A stretch of DNA of 34,133 nucleotides from NCBI GenBank assembly GCA_030621915.1, contig JAUXGV010000008.1, forward strand, positions 1 to 34,133, written 5' to 3'. Both the position numbers and the translations under genes were made by a program. Below the pieces are notes generated by a model. It ran no database searches and had not been told where the DNA came from. It saw only the letters and a list, made by a program, of their open reading frames with translations. Every line of letters begins with the position of its first letter. Position 1 is the stretch's first letter. Of this stretch, positions 23,539 to 32,089 are shown piece by piece. This DNA is from Flavobacteriaceae bacterium (GTDB lineage: Bacteria; Bacteroidota; Bacteroidia; Flavobacteriales; Flavobacteriaceae).

Positions 23539-25647
23539 ATGAGAAGTTTTAGAACCGAAATAGAGAATCCAATTGTTGAGAAGGACATTTTAGAATTGGA
23601 ACGAAAAATCCAGCTTTTTAAAGAAGGTAAATTGGATGAAGATCGTTTTAGAAGTCTGAGATTGGCACGTGGTGTGTATGGCCAGCGTCAACAAGGAGTT
23701 CAAATGATTAGAATTAAATTACCTTTTGGAAAGGTTACCTCTGAACAATTGCACCGAATTGCTGACGTGTCTGATGAATATTCCAGAGGAAGATTGCATA
23801 TTACTACTCGACAAGATATCCAAATTCATCATGTTAGTTTAGAGAGAACTCCTGAACTTTGGTCGGAATTAGAAAAAAGTGATATTACCTTGCGTGAAGC
23901 CTGTGGTAATGCGGTTAGAAATGTTACTGCCTCAGAAACTGCTGGAATTGATCCTGAAGAACCTTTTGATGTTTCTCCTTATGCAGATGCAACGTTTAAA
24001 TTTTTTTTAAGGAATCCAGTATGCCAGGAAATGGGAAGAAAATTTAAAATTTCATTTTCAGGAACTGATGAGGATACAGCCTTAAGCTTTTTACATGATT
24101 TAGGTTTTATTGCTAAAACAAAGGAAATTAACGGCGAATTAGTTAAAGGATTTAAAATTCTTTTAGGAGGAGGGTTAGGTTCACAACCAAGACAAGCCGA
24201 TGTTGCATTTGACTTTTTAGAAACCGATAAAATAATTCCATTTATTGAAAGTGTTCTAAGAGTATTTGACAGATATGGTGAAAGAAACAAGCGTGCAAAA
24301 GCCAGACTAAAGTTTTTGATAAAGGATATTGGTTTTGAAGAATTTATAAACCTTATCCAACAAGAACAAAAGGCATTGTCTTATCACTCATATCCTATTG
24401 ATACCAGTTCATTTGACAATCTTATTGAGCTACCTGAAATTGAAATTCCAAAGGCTTCAATTGACGATGTTGAAATATATAATACTTGGAAAGAGACCAA
24501 TGTATATAAACAAAAACAAGAAGGCTTATACGCCATTGGAATAAAAGTAAAATTAGGCGATTTTTATACAGATAAAGCCAGATTATTGGCTGAATTGGTT
24601 AAAGACTATGCAGGTGATGAAATCAGGTTGTCCTTGCGCCAAAATATATTAATCCGACATGTAAAAAAGGAATTGCTTCCATTCTTCTATACGGAATTGG
24701 AAAAACTAGGCTTTGTTGAGTCAGGTTACAATAGCACACTCGATATTACTGCCTGTCCCGGAACAGATACCTGTAATTTAGGAATTGCCAGTAGCACAGG
24801 AATCGCAGGGGTTTTAGAAAACGTACTAAAAAATGAATATCCTAATTATGTAAACAACAAGGATGTGACCATTAAAATAAGTGGTTGCATGAATGCTTGT
24901 GGGCAACATAATATGGCACATATTGGTTTTCAAGGTATGTCTGTAAAATCAGGTAAATATGTTGCCCCCGCACTTCAAGTGCTTTTAGGTGGTGGTATTC
25001 TTGGAGACGGACAAGGCAGATTTGCAAATAAAGTAATAAAAATTCCAAGTAGGAGAGGCCCGGAAGCTCTTCGATTAATTTTGAATGACTATGAAAAAAA
25101 TGTGATTAACGGTGAGTCATTTTTGGATTATTATGACCGACGAGAAGAAAAATATTTCTATCAATTATTAAAACCTCTTGCGGATGTTACCAATTTAAAA
25201 GCAGAAGACTTTATAGATTGGGGTCAGGAAAGTGCTTACGTAAAAGCCATTGGAATTGGTGAATGTGCTGGTGTAATTATTGATTTGATAGCAACACTAC
25301 TATTTGATAGTGAAGAAAAAATTCAAAACGCTGAGGAATCTCTGAAGGAAGGACAATGGGCAGATAGTATTTATCATTCGTACAATACTTTAATTAATAC
25401 AGCCAAAGCTGTATTGATTGCCGAAGAAATTAAAACGAATACTCAGGCCGGTATCATTAGAGATTTTGATAAATATTTTATAGAAAGCGGTGTTATTTCG
25501 TTGAAATCTTCCTTTTCTTCAATGGTTTATCAAATCAATCAGAATGAACCATCAAAAGAATTTGCCATGCTATATCTTGAGGACGCCAAAATATTTTATA
25601 AATTAGTTGATGACCTAAGAACTAAGGCCTTACAAAATGCAAGTTAA
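23539..25647 (+). CDS. ferredoxin-type sulfite reductase with HEPN-like C-terminal domain
   Basis: A 702-aa siroheme reductase next to cysH, so sulfite is the probable substrate, giving sulfide. Two ferredoxin-like and two catalytic half-domains are present (GVQMIRIKLPFGKVT, RQDIQIHH, RLSLRQNILIRHV). The siroheme-[4Fe-4S] ligands are C406-X5-C412 (ACPGTDTC) and C450-X3-C454 (GCMNAC). Residues about 565-700 form an extra all-helical tail with a HEPN-like pattern (ADSIYHSYNTLINTAKAVLI). The RxxxxH motif of HEPN nucleases is absent, so a nuclease role is unlikely. A nitrite reductase role is the alternative, but NirBD is already present. Confidence 0.9.
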   Translation: MRSFRTEIENPIVEKDILELERKIQLFKEGKLDEDRFRSLRLARGVYGQRQQGVQMIRIKLPFGKVTSEQLHRIADVSDEYSRGRLHITTRQDIQIHHVSLERTPELWSELEKSDITLREACGNAVRNVTASETAGIDPEEPFDVSPYADATFKFFLRNPVCQEMGRKFKISFSGTDEDTALSFLHDLGFIAKTKEINGELVKGFKILLGGGLGSQPRQADVAFDFLETDKIIPFIESVLRVFDRYGERNKRAKARLKFLIKDIGFEEFINLIQQEQKALSYHSYPIDTSSFDNLIELPEIEIPKASIDDVEIYNTWKETNVYKQKQEGLYAIGIKVKLGDFYTDKARLLAELVKDYAGDEIRLSLRQNILIRHVKKELLPFFYTELEKLGFVESGYNSTLDITACPGTDTCNLGIASSTGIAGVLENVLKNEYPNYVNNKDVTIKISGCMNACGQHNMAHIGFQGMSVKSGKYVAPALQVLLGGGILGDGQGRFANKVIKIPSRRGPEALRLILNDYEKNVINGESFLDYYDRREEKYFYQLLKPLADVTNLKAEDFIDWGQESAYVKAIGIGECAGVIIDLIATLLFDSEEKIQNAEESLKEGQWADSIYHSYNTLINTAKAVLIAEEIKTNTQAGIIRDFDKYFIESGVISLKSSFSSMVYQINQNEPSKEFAMLYLEDAKIFYKLVDDLRTKALQNAS

Positions 25648-25670
25648 TAATTGATAAAAATCCCCTCCGT

Positions 25671-25722
25671 ACCATTTCTTATTTAAAAGTACTCAAATAG
25701 GAAATGGTTTTATTTCTATTTT
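25671..25722 (+). terminator. strong terminator after the cysH-sulfite reductase unit
   Basis: ACCATTTCTTATTT (25671-25684) and AAATAGGAAATGGT (25695-25708) form a 14-bp stem with one G-U pair and a 10-nt loop, followed by a long T-rich tract. Confidence 0.85.
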
Positions 25723-25814
25723 TAAATTTACTAAATTTACTTTAACAAAATTAAGCCGATTGCCTTTAGGTGCTGATGTTAAATCGAATATTTCCTAAAA
25801 AATAATAGCAATAA

Positions 25815-26714
25815 ATGATTCAAGGAAAAAAAATAACTGATCAAATAGGAAATACCCCCTTAATCGAGGTTACTAATTTGATTTCTAAAAAAGGAGTGAG
25901 ACTCTTCTTAAAGTTAGAGGGTAATAATCCCGGAGGGAGTGTTAAAGATAGGGCAGCTCTTAATATGATCAAGCAGGCGCTACAACGAGGAGATATTAAA
26001 AAGGGTGATAGTTTAGTCGAAGCTACAAGTGGTAATACAGGGATAGCACTAGCATTTATTGCTCGATTATTAGGCTTAAATCTGATTCTTATAATGCCAG
26101 AAAATTCTACCGAAGAAAGAGTCAAAACCATGCAGGCTTATGGCGCTGAAGTAATTTTAACTTCCGCAGATGCTGGAATTGAAGGCTCCAGAGATCTGGC
26201 TATAAAGCTTAATAAGGAAAAAGGATATTTTTTATTGAATCAGTTTGAAAACCCAGATAATTGGAAGGCTCATTATAAAACCACTGGACCAGAAATTTGG
26301 AAGGATACTCATGGAGAAATAACTCATTTTGTTTCTGCTATGGGAACTACAGGAACCATTATGGGTGTCTCAACATTTTTAAAAGAAAAAAATAAAAGTA
26401 TTGAAATTGTGGGTGTTCAACCCACCGAAGGTGCAAAAATTCCAGGAATCAGAAAATGGCCGGAAGAATATTTACCTAAAATATTTGATAAAAATAAGGT
26501 CGATAAAATTATTGAAGTAAGCGAAGAAGAAGCTGTACTAATGACCCGAAAATTGGCTTTAAAGGAAGGTGTTTTTGCAGGTATGAGTAGTGGTGGAGCT
26601 GTTGCCGGTGCTATCAAACTAGCTGAAAATTTAGAAAATGGAATCATTGTTTCAATAATTTGTGACAGAGGCGATCGATATCTCTCATCTAATTTGTTTG
26701 ACCAAAATGTTTAA
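25815..26714 (+). CDS. cysM: O-acetylserine sulfhydrylase, CysM type
   Basis: A 299-aa PLP enzyme that makes cysteine from O-acetylserine and sulfide. The PLP lysine is K44 in NNPGGSVKDRAA. SGNTGIALAFIA binds the substrate carboxylate, and TTGTIMGVS holds the PLP phosphate. LEGNNPGGSVKDR is closer to CysM (NNPAGSVKDR) than to CysK. It stands between a terminator and a SAM-riboswitch leader, so it is probably its own transcript. Serine acetyltransferase (cysE) is not nearby, so O-acetylserine must come from elsewhere in the genome. Confidence 0.93.
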   Translation: MIQGKKITDQIGNTPLIEVTNLISKKGVRLFLKLEGNNPGGSVKDRAALNMIKQALQRGDIKKGDSLVEATSGNTGIALAFIARLLGLNLILIMPENSTEERVKTMQAYGAEVILTSADAGIEGSRDLAIKLNKEKGYFLLNQFENPDNWKAHYKTTGPEIWKDTHGEITHFVSAMGTTGTIMGVSTFLKEKNKSIEIVGVQPTEGAKIPGIRKWPEEYLPKIFDKNKVDKIIEVSEEEAVLMTRKLALKEGVFAGMSSGGAVAGAIKLAENLENGIIVSIICDRGDRYLSSNLFDQNV

Positions 26715-26766
26715 ATAAAAAATTAATTGCGTTAATTTGCAATTCAGTTCATTAATATACTAAAAT

Positions 26767-26879
26767 GTTATCAAGAAAGGCAGAGGGAATAGACCCTGAG
26801 AAGCCTTAGCAACCCTTTAAATAATAAAGTAGGTGCTACATTCTACCAGTTAAGATTAGAAGTTTTTGGAAGAGATAGC
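26767..26879 (+). promoter_or_regulatory. second SAM-I (S-box) riboswitch aptamer
   Basis: The conserved S-box core is present: AAGAAAGGCAGAGGGA, GACCCT, AAGCCTTAGCAACC, AGGTGCTACATTCTACC. P1 is GTTATC (26767-26772) with GATAGC (26874-26879), including one G-U pair. The 5' two thirds are almost the same as the aptamer at 2157, while the P4 arm is about 18 nt longer. It occupies the first part of the 331-nt gap before metH. A possible -7 box TTAATTTG lies at 26732-26739. Confidence 0.95.
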
Positions 26880-26880
26880 T

Positions 26881-26911
26881 ATAAGATTTTTCCAAATCAA
26901 CTTATTTTTTT
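26881..26911 (+). terminator. expression-platform terminator of the second SAM riboswitch
   Basis: ATAA and GATTT (26881-26889) pair with AAATC and TTAT (26894-26905), with a 3-nt bulge (AAC) on the 3' side, followed by six Ts. It abuts the 3' strand of aptamer P1, as expected for control by termination. Confidence 0.6.
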
Positions 26912-27045
26912 CTTGATATTATTTTATGGGCATTCCAATTTTGAGTCTGGCTTTTCGCTTTATCTTTTAAAAAAAGATAGCTGCAATCTCTAACTCAAAT
27001 ACCAGAACACAATGAAAATTACAACTATTTCTAAATAGAGTAGAT
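26912..27045 (+). other. structured leader between riboswitch terminator and metH
   Basis: There is no ORF of note. Nested inverted repeats lie here: outer TTTGAGT (26940-26946) with ACTCAAA (26993-26999), inner TATCTTTT (26961-26968) with AAAAGATA (26972-26979). The inner arm also resembles a -7 box (TATCTTTT), so an extra promoter cannot be excluded. Confidence 0.4.
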
Positions 27046-28050
27046 ATGATAGACATAAGAGAAGAAATACAAAAACGAATTCTTGTTTTAGATGGAGCTA
27101 TGGGAACGATGTTACAGGCATATAAATTTGATGAAAATGATTTTCGGGGAGAGCGCTTTAAAGATTATCCCAGTCCTTTACAAGGTAATAATGATTTATT
27201 ATCTATTACACAGCCAAAGGCAATAAAAGAAGTTCATGCAAAATATTTTGAAGTAGGCGCCGATATAATTGAAACCAATACTTTTTCAGGAACCACCATC
27301 GCTATGGAAGATTATCAATTGGAAGATTTAGTCTATGAACTAAATTTTGAATCTGCAAAAATTGCCAAAGAAGTAGCGCAGGAGTTTACCTTAAAAGAAC
27401 CTCACAAACCTAGATTTGTAGCAGGTTCAATGGGGCCAACAAATCGAACCGCAAGCATGTCACCGGATGTAAATGATCCTGGATTCAGAGCTGTGACTTT
27501 TGATCAATTGAGAGTAGCATATAAACAACAGGCGGAAGCTTTGTTAGATGGTGGTGTTGATTTATTATTGGTTGAAACCGTTTTTGATACCCTAAATGCC
27601 AAGGCAGCCTTATTTGCTATTGAAGAAATTAAAGCAGAGCGAAATGTAGATATTCCTGTGATGCTAAGTGGAACAATTACCGATGCCAGCGGACGAACGC
27701 TCTCCGGTCAAACAGCAGAAGCATTTTTAATTTCTGTTTCTCATATACCCTTACTTACTGTTGGCTTTAACTGTGCATTGGGAGCGAATTTGTTACAACC
27801 ACATTTAGAATCTATCGCTTCTAAAACCGAATTCGGGGTTTCGGCACATCCCAATGCTGGCTTACCTAATGCCTTTGGGGAATATGATGAAACACCAGAA
27901 GAAATGGCTGAACAAATTGAAGAATATTTAAAAAAAGATTTGATAAACATTATTGGTGGATGCTGTGGAACCACCCCGGATCATATTAAAGCAATAGCCG
28001 AATTGGCCTCAAAATATTCACCTAGAAAGTTATTGGTTGCTAGGTATTAG
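27046..28050 (+). CDS. metH: methionine synthase, homocysteine-binding part (split MetH)
   Basis: A 334-aa homocysteine S-methyltransferase domain equal to the N-terminal module of cobalamin-dependent MetH. Motifs: LDGAMGTML, ADIIETNTFSGT, and the zinc-binding cysteines in GFNCALGA and GGCCGTTPDHI. The rest of MetH is encoded separately at 28569-31265, so the two proteins must act together. This split is usual in Bacteroidota as far as I know. The gene is controlled by the second SAM riboswitch. Its last codons (encoding VARY) and stop lie in the left arm of the inverted-repeat element at 28041-28278, so the natural C-terminus may have been altered slightly. Confidence 0.95.
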   Translation: MIDIREEIQKRILVLDGAMGTMLQAYKFDENDFRGERFKDYPSPLQGNNDLLSITQPKAIKEVHAKYFEVGADIIETNTFSGTTIAMEDYQLEDLVYELNFESAKIAKEVAQEFTLKEPHKPRFVAGSMGPTNRTASMSPDVNDPGFRAVTFDQLRVAYKQQAEALLDGGVDLLLVETVFDTLNAKAALFAIEEIKAERNVDIPVMLSGTITDASGRTLSGQTAEAFLISVSHIPLLTVGFNCALGANLLQPHLESIASKTEFGVSAHPNAGLPNAFGEYDETPEEMAEQIEEYLKKDLINIIGGCCGTTPDHIKAIAELASKYSPRKLLVARY

Positions 28051-28278
28051 TTGTTGGAAATAGCATGATGAAAAAATATACAGAATTAGAGGTTTGGATT
28101 GAGACAAGGAGATTGATTAATGAAGTATCTCAATTAACTAAAAACTTTCCTAAAGAAGAAACATATGGAATTACAAGTCAAATCCGGCGAAGCTCAATTT
28201 CAGTTCCGTCAAATGTAGCCGAAGGATGTGGTAGGCAATCATCAAAAGAAAATAATGAGCGCCAACAACTAATAACTA
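28041..28278. mobile_element. inverted-repeat insertion carrying a four-helix-bundle gene
   Basis: TAGGTATTAGTTGTTGG (28041-28057) and CCAACAACTAATAACTA (28262-28278) are inverted copies, 16 of 17 bp, with 13 in an unbroken run. They enclose the truncated four-helix-bundle gene and interrupt the space between the two metH parts. The left arm supplies the stop of the first metH gene and the right arm the last codons of the small gene. No transposase is present. The boundaries are set only by the repeat arms. Confidence 0.55.
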
Positions 28279-28289
28279 CTAATTTATGA
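28065..28289 (+). CDS. truncated four-helix-bundle (S23-type) protein
   Basis: A 74-aa protein with the first half of the four-helix-bundle/23S rRNA intervening-sequence protein family: ELEVWIETRRLINEV, FPKEETYGITSQIRRSSISVPSNVAEGCGRQS. Full members are about 115-120 aa and continue with the third and fourth helices, which are missing here. After the SSKENNE stretch the frame enters the right repeat arm, which encodes RQQLITTN. It is therefore a decayed or rearranged copy. It overlaps the next gene by ATGA. Function is unknown even for intact members, and this one is probably inactive. Confidence 0.75.
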   Translation: MMKKYTELEVWIETRRLINEVSQLTKNFPKEETYGITSQIRRSSISVPSNVAEGCGRQSSKENNERQQLITTNL

Positions 28290-28567
28290 TTCTTGAAGTA
28301 GCCATATTAAACATTAAAAAAGGTCTGTCGGATGAATTTGAAAAATCCTTCGAAAAGGCTCAATTGATTATATCATCAATGCAAGGTTATATTTCACATG
28401 AATTAAAAAAATGTGTTGAAGAAATGGATAAATATATTTTATTGGTGAAATGGGAAACCATTGAAGCGCATGAAATAGGATTTAGAAAATCAAAAGAATA
28501 CCAAGAATGGAAACAATTATTACATCATTTTTATGATCCATTCCCAATTGTTGAACATTACAAATAA
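28286..28567 (+). CDS. ABM-domain (antibiotic biosynthesis monooxygenase-like) protein
   Basis: A 93-aa dimeric ferredoxin-like fold protein: [69 protein letters not shown], and [11 protein letters not shown]. The pattern is that of ABM/YgiN-like proteins, some of which are small oxygenases and many uncharacterised. It lies between the two metH parts, overlapping the preceding gene by 4 nt and ending 1 nt before the metH C-part. It is therefore translated within the SAM-controlled unit. A role in methionine or cobalamin metabolism is not shown by the sequence. Confidence 0.85.
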   Translation: MILEVAILNIKKGLSDEFEKSFEKAQLIISSMQGYISHELKKCVEEMDKYILLVKWETIEAHEIGFRKSKEYQEWKQLLHHFYDPFPIVEHYK

Positions 28568-28568
28568 T

Positions 28569-31265
28569 ATGAAATCCAACAGCATCCACAAAACAACAAA
28601 CAACCAAAGAAAGTACATGCGTCTTTCGGGGTTAGAACCTCTAATATTGAACGAAAATAGTAATTTTATCAATGTTGGAGAACGAACTAATGTAGCAGGC
28701 TCTCGTAAGTTTTTACGATTGATAAAGGAGGAAAAATTTGATGAAGCACTAGCTATAGCACGACATCAGGTAGCTGGTGGAGCCCAGATTATCGACATTA
28801 ACATGGATGATGGCTTGATCGATGGTAAAGAATCTATGGTTCGCTTTTTGAATTTAATCGCTGCCGAACCCGATATTTGTAGGGTGCCTATTATGATAGA
28901 TAGCTCTAAATGGGATATTCTTGAAGCCGGCTTACAAGTTGTCCAAGGAAAATGTGTTGTGAATTCAATTTCTTTAAAAGAGGGAGAAGAAAATTTTATT
29001 TGGCAAGCAACTCAAATTAAACGATATGGTGCTGCTGTTATTGTTATGGCCTTTGATGAAGTTGGTCAGGCAGATAATTATGAGAAACGAATTGATATCG
29101 CTGAGCGATCTTATCGTGTATTGGTAGATAAAGTTGGATTTCCTTCGGAAGATATTATTTTCGATTTAAATATATTTCCTGTAGCTACAGGAATGGAAGA
29201 ACACAGAAGAAATGCAATTGATTTTATTGAGGCGACAAAATGGGTTAGAGAAAACTTACCCAATGCAAATGTTAGTGGTGGAGTAAGTAATGTGTCATTT
29301 TCGTTTAGAGGTAATAACGGAGTTAGAGAGGCCATGCATTCTGTTTTTTTATATCATGCAATTCAGGCTGGGATGAATATTGGTATTGTAAATCCTGCGA
29401 TGTTGGAAGTTTATGATGATATTCCAAAAGATTTATTGGAGCGTGTAGAAGATGTAATTTTGAACAGGCGTGATGATGCTACCGAACGATTATTAGATTT
29501 TTCCGACACCGTAAAAGGGTCTAAAAAAGAAAAAATCATAGATGAATCATGGAGAGAAAATTCTCTACAAGAAAGAATAACCCATGCCCTGGTCAAAGGG
29601 ATCGACACCTATATTGTAGATGATGCCGAAGAAGCACGTTTAAGTTCCTCAAAACCCATTGAAGTCATTGAAAATAATTTAATGATTGGAATGAATGTGG
29701 TTGGAGATTTATTTGGTGCCGGTAAAATGTTTTTACCACAAGTGGTGAAATCAGCTCGGGTTATGAAAAAAGCAGTAGCTTATTTAAATCCTTTTATTGA
29801 AGAAGATAAGGATGAAAAACAAAGTGCTTTGGGAAAAATATTGATGGCGACTGTAAAAGGGGATGTTCATGATATTGGTAAAAATATAGTGAGCGTTGTT
29901 TTAGGGTGCAACAATTATGAAATTGTTGATTTAGGGGTCATGGTTCCACCGGAAAAAATAATTGAAACCGCCAAAAAAGAAAATGTCGATATCATAGGGT
30001 TATCGGGTTTAATTACACCCTCTCTTGATGAAATGGTTTATTTGGCCAAGGAGATGGAACGTCAAAAATTTAAGGTTCCTTTGTTAATTGGTGGTGCAAC
30101 AACATCAAAAGCTCATACCGCTGTAAAAATAAATCCTGAATATAAAAATGCTGTGGTCTATGTAAATGATGCTTCAAGGGCGGTAACAGTTGTGGGAAAT
30201 TTACTAAATAAAAAAACCTCAAATGAATATGTTGCAAAACTCAAAAAAGACTATGATGAATTTCGTGAAAAGTTTTTAAAAAGAGGGAAGACAAAATCCT
30301 ATATAACAATAGAACAGGCTCGGAAAAACAAATTAAAGATTGACTGGAATTCATTTGAAATTGTTAAACCCAAGGAAATGGGTGTGCAAATTTTAAAACA
30401 GTTGAGTTTAAAAGAATTATTGCCTTTTATCGATTGGAGTCCGTTTTTTAGATCCTGGGATCTACATGGTAAATTTCCTAATATTTTAACTGACCAAGTC
30501 GTTGGTGAACAAGCAAGTCAATTATACGAAGATGCCCAGACTATGATCAAGAAAATTATGGATAATCAATTGTTAAGGCCAAAAGGAGTATTTGGATTAT
30601 TTGAAGCCAATTCAGTTAACGACGACGATATTTCAATACAAAAGAAAGGAAAAGAAATTGCCGTGGTTAGGACACTCAGACAACAATCAAAAAAGAGAGC
30701 AGGAATTGCCAATTTGGCCTTATCCGATTTTATTGCACCTAAGGAAAGTATGAAAACCGATTATATGGGCTCTTTCTGTGTGGCAATTTTTGGTGTTGAT
30801 GAATTGGCTAAAAAATATAAAGAGATGGATGATGATTATAGCGCAATCATGGCTCAAGCAATTGGAGATAGGTTTGCTGAAGCCTTTGCGGAATATTTAC
30901 ACTATCAGATCAGAACAAAGCATTGGGGCTATGCTGAGAATGAAGGGTTGACCAATGATGAGTTGATCAAAGAATCCTATAAAGGAATTCGGCCTGCTCC
31001 AGGATATCCGGCATGTCCTGATCATTTAGAAAAAGAAACTATTTGGGAGTTATTAGAGGTTGAAAAATTGATTGGTGTAACACTTACCGAAAGTTTGGCC
31101 ATGTGGCCTGCTTCTGCTGTATCGGGTTATTATTTTGGAAATTCAGCATCTAAATATTTTGGCTTGGGTAAAATCAAAGAAGATCAAGTAGAAGATTTTG
31201 CTAAAAGAAAAGGAATACAAAAAGAAGTAGCAATAAAATGGCTGTATCCAACTTTGGCTAATTAA
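28569..31265 (+). CDS. metH: methionine synthase, folate/cobalamin/activation part (split MetH)
   Basis: An 898-aa protein with the remaining MetH modules. The pterin-binding domain has [32 protein letters not shown] and PIMIDSSKW. The cap and cobalamin domains have [20 protein letters not shown], with the cobalt-binding His in DVHDIG, then [13 protein letters not shown] and [14 protein letters not shown]. The C-terminal SAM-binding reactivation domain has [12 protein letters not shown]. The track starts at an ATG inside the ABM gene (28533). The ATG at 28569, one base after that gene's stop, is the likely start. The protein takes methyl from methyltetrahydrofolate and passes it to homocysteine bound by the 27046 gene product. 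Confidence 0.95.
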   Translation: MKSNSIHKTTNNQRKYMRLSGLEPLILNENSNFINVGERTNVAGSRKFLRLIKEEKFDEALAIARHQVAGGAQIIDINMDDGLIDGKESMVRFLNLIAAEPDICRVPIMIDSSKWDILEAGLQVVQGKCVVNSISLKEGEENFIWQATQIKRYGAAVIVMAFDEVGQADNYEKRIDIAERSYRVLVDKVGFPSEDIIFDLNIFPVATGMEEHRRNAIDFIEATKWVRENLPNANVSGGVSNVSFSFRGNNGVREAMHSVFLYHAIQAGMNIGIVNPAMLEVYDDIPKDLLERVEDVILNRRDDATERLLDFSDTVKGSKKEKIIDESWRENSLQERITHALVKGIDTYIVDDAEEARLSSSKPIEVIENNLMIGMNVVGDLFGAGKMFLPQVVKSARVMKKAVAYLNPFIEEDKDEKQSALGKILMATVKGDVHDIGKNIVSVVLGCNNYEIVDLGVMVPPEKIIETAKKENVDIIGLSGLITPSLDEMVYLAKEMERQKFKVPLLIGGATTSKAHTAVKINPEYKNAVVYVNDASRAVTVVGNLLNKKTSNEYVAKLKKDYDEFREKFLKRGKTKSYITIEQARKNKLKIDWNSFEIVKPKEMGVQILKQLSLKELLPFIDWSPFFRSWDLHGKFPNILTDQVVGEQASQLYEDAQTMIKKIMDNQLLRPKGVFGLFEANSVNDDDISIQKKGKEIAVVRTLRQQSKKRAGIANLALSDFIAPKESMKTDYMGSFCVAIFGVDELAKKYKEMDDDYSAIMAQAIGDRFAEAFAEYLHYQIRTKHWGYAENEGLTNDELIKESYKGIRPAPGYPACPDHLEKETIWELLEVEKLIGVTLTESLAMWPASAVSGYYFGNSASKYFGLGKIKEDQVEDFAKRKGIQKEVAIKWLYPTLAN

Positions 31266-31275
31266 ACATTATACT

Positions 31276-31515
31276 ATGAATTCTAAATTCATTGAATTAA
31301 CTTTTGGAAATTATATAATCGTTCATGGTTATGACAAGAGAAATAAGGAAATTGCAGAAGAGATAAAAGTTGAAAATCCAGCTAAAAAAGTTGTTGCAGT
31401 TTCAAGAATTAGATCATTGAGTGAAAAATATATTTTAACAGATTATATTGATGGAAGGTGGATTTATTGGGAATATGAAGAAGATTATAAATATGTAAAA
31501 GGTTTATTAATTTAA
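31276..31515 (+). CDS. small protein of unknown function
   Basis: A 79-aa ORF starting 10 nt after the metH stop, with codon use like its neighbours. I do not recognise the family. It is predicted soluble and beta-strand rich (IELTFGNYIIVHGY, KKVVAVSRI, YILTDYIDGRWIYWEYEED), ending in an aromatic, acidic stretch. No signal peptide, membrane span or Cys is seen. It may be translated by read-through from the metH unit. The opposite-strand ORF at 31409-31594 is a shadow. Confidence 0.6.
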   Translation: MNSKFIELTFGNYIIVHGYDKRNKEIAEEIKVENPAKKVVAVSRIRSLSEKYILTDYIDGRWIYWEYEEDYKYVKGLLI

Positions 31516-31537
31516 TGAATACTAATTTTAAATAATT

Positions 31538-32086
31538 ATGGCCAAGCAATATGATCATATCAATGATAGAATTAAAAAATTCATTCAAGCTCAAAAAATG
31601 TTTTTTGTAGCTACCTCAACTTCAGACAGTCGAATTAATCTATCACCAAAGGGTATGGATACTTTTAGAGTTATTAATGACAATAAAGTATTATGGCTTA
31701 ATTTAACCGGAAGTGGAAATGAAACAGCAGCTCATCTGGATAAAGATGGAAGAATTACAATCATGTTCTGTGCCTTTGAAGGCGCACCTATGATTTTAAG
31801 ACTTTATGGTAAAGGAAAAATTATTCATCCCAAAGATAAAACTTGGAATTCGGTTAAAGAAGGATTTCCTGAATTGGCTGGGACAAGACAAATTTTTGAC
31901 ATTGAAATAGATCTTGTACAAACTTCCTGTGGTATGTCAATTCCATTTTTTGATTATAAAGAAGAAAGAAATCAGTTGAATGAATGGGCCATTAAAAAGG
32001 GGGAAGAAGGAATAAAAGATTATTGGCTCGAAAAAAATCAATTTAGCATTGACGGAATTTCCACGAATATTAAAAACAGCATATAA
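31538..32086 (+). CDS. pyridoxamine 5'-phosphate oxidase-like flavin protein
   Basis: A 182-aa split-barrel protein: FIQAQKMFFVATSTSDSRINLSPKG, VLWLNLTGSGNETAAHL, ITIMFCAFEGAPMILRLYGKG. This is the N-terminal pattern of the PNPOx-like superfamily, whose members bind FMN, F420 or haem. True PdxH motifs are not evident, so it is not called PdxH. The substrate is unknown. It is 22 nt after the small unknown ORF and 3 nt before glpD, suggesting shared transcription. Confidence 0.85.
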   Translation: MAKQYDHINDRIKKFIQAQKMFFVATSTSDSRINLSPKGMDTFRVINDNKVLWLNLTGSGNETAAHLDKDGRITIMFCAFEGAPMILRLYGKGKIIHPKDKTWNSVKEGFPELAGTRQIFDIEIDLVQTSCGMSIPFFDYKEERNQLNEWAIKKGEEGIKDYWLEKNQFSIDGISTNIKNSI

Positions 32087-32089
32087 TTT

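Noticed and set aside
23539-25647. HEPN toxin or defence nuclease encoded in the sulfite reductase gene
   Set aside because: The tail lacks the RxxxxH catalytic motif and no nucleotidyltransferase antitoxin partner is nearby.
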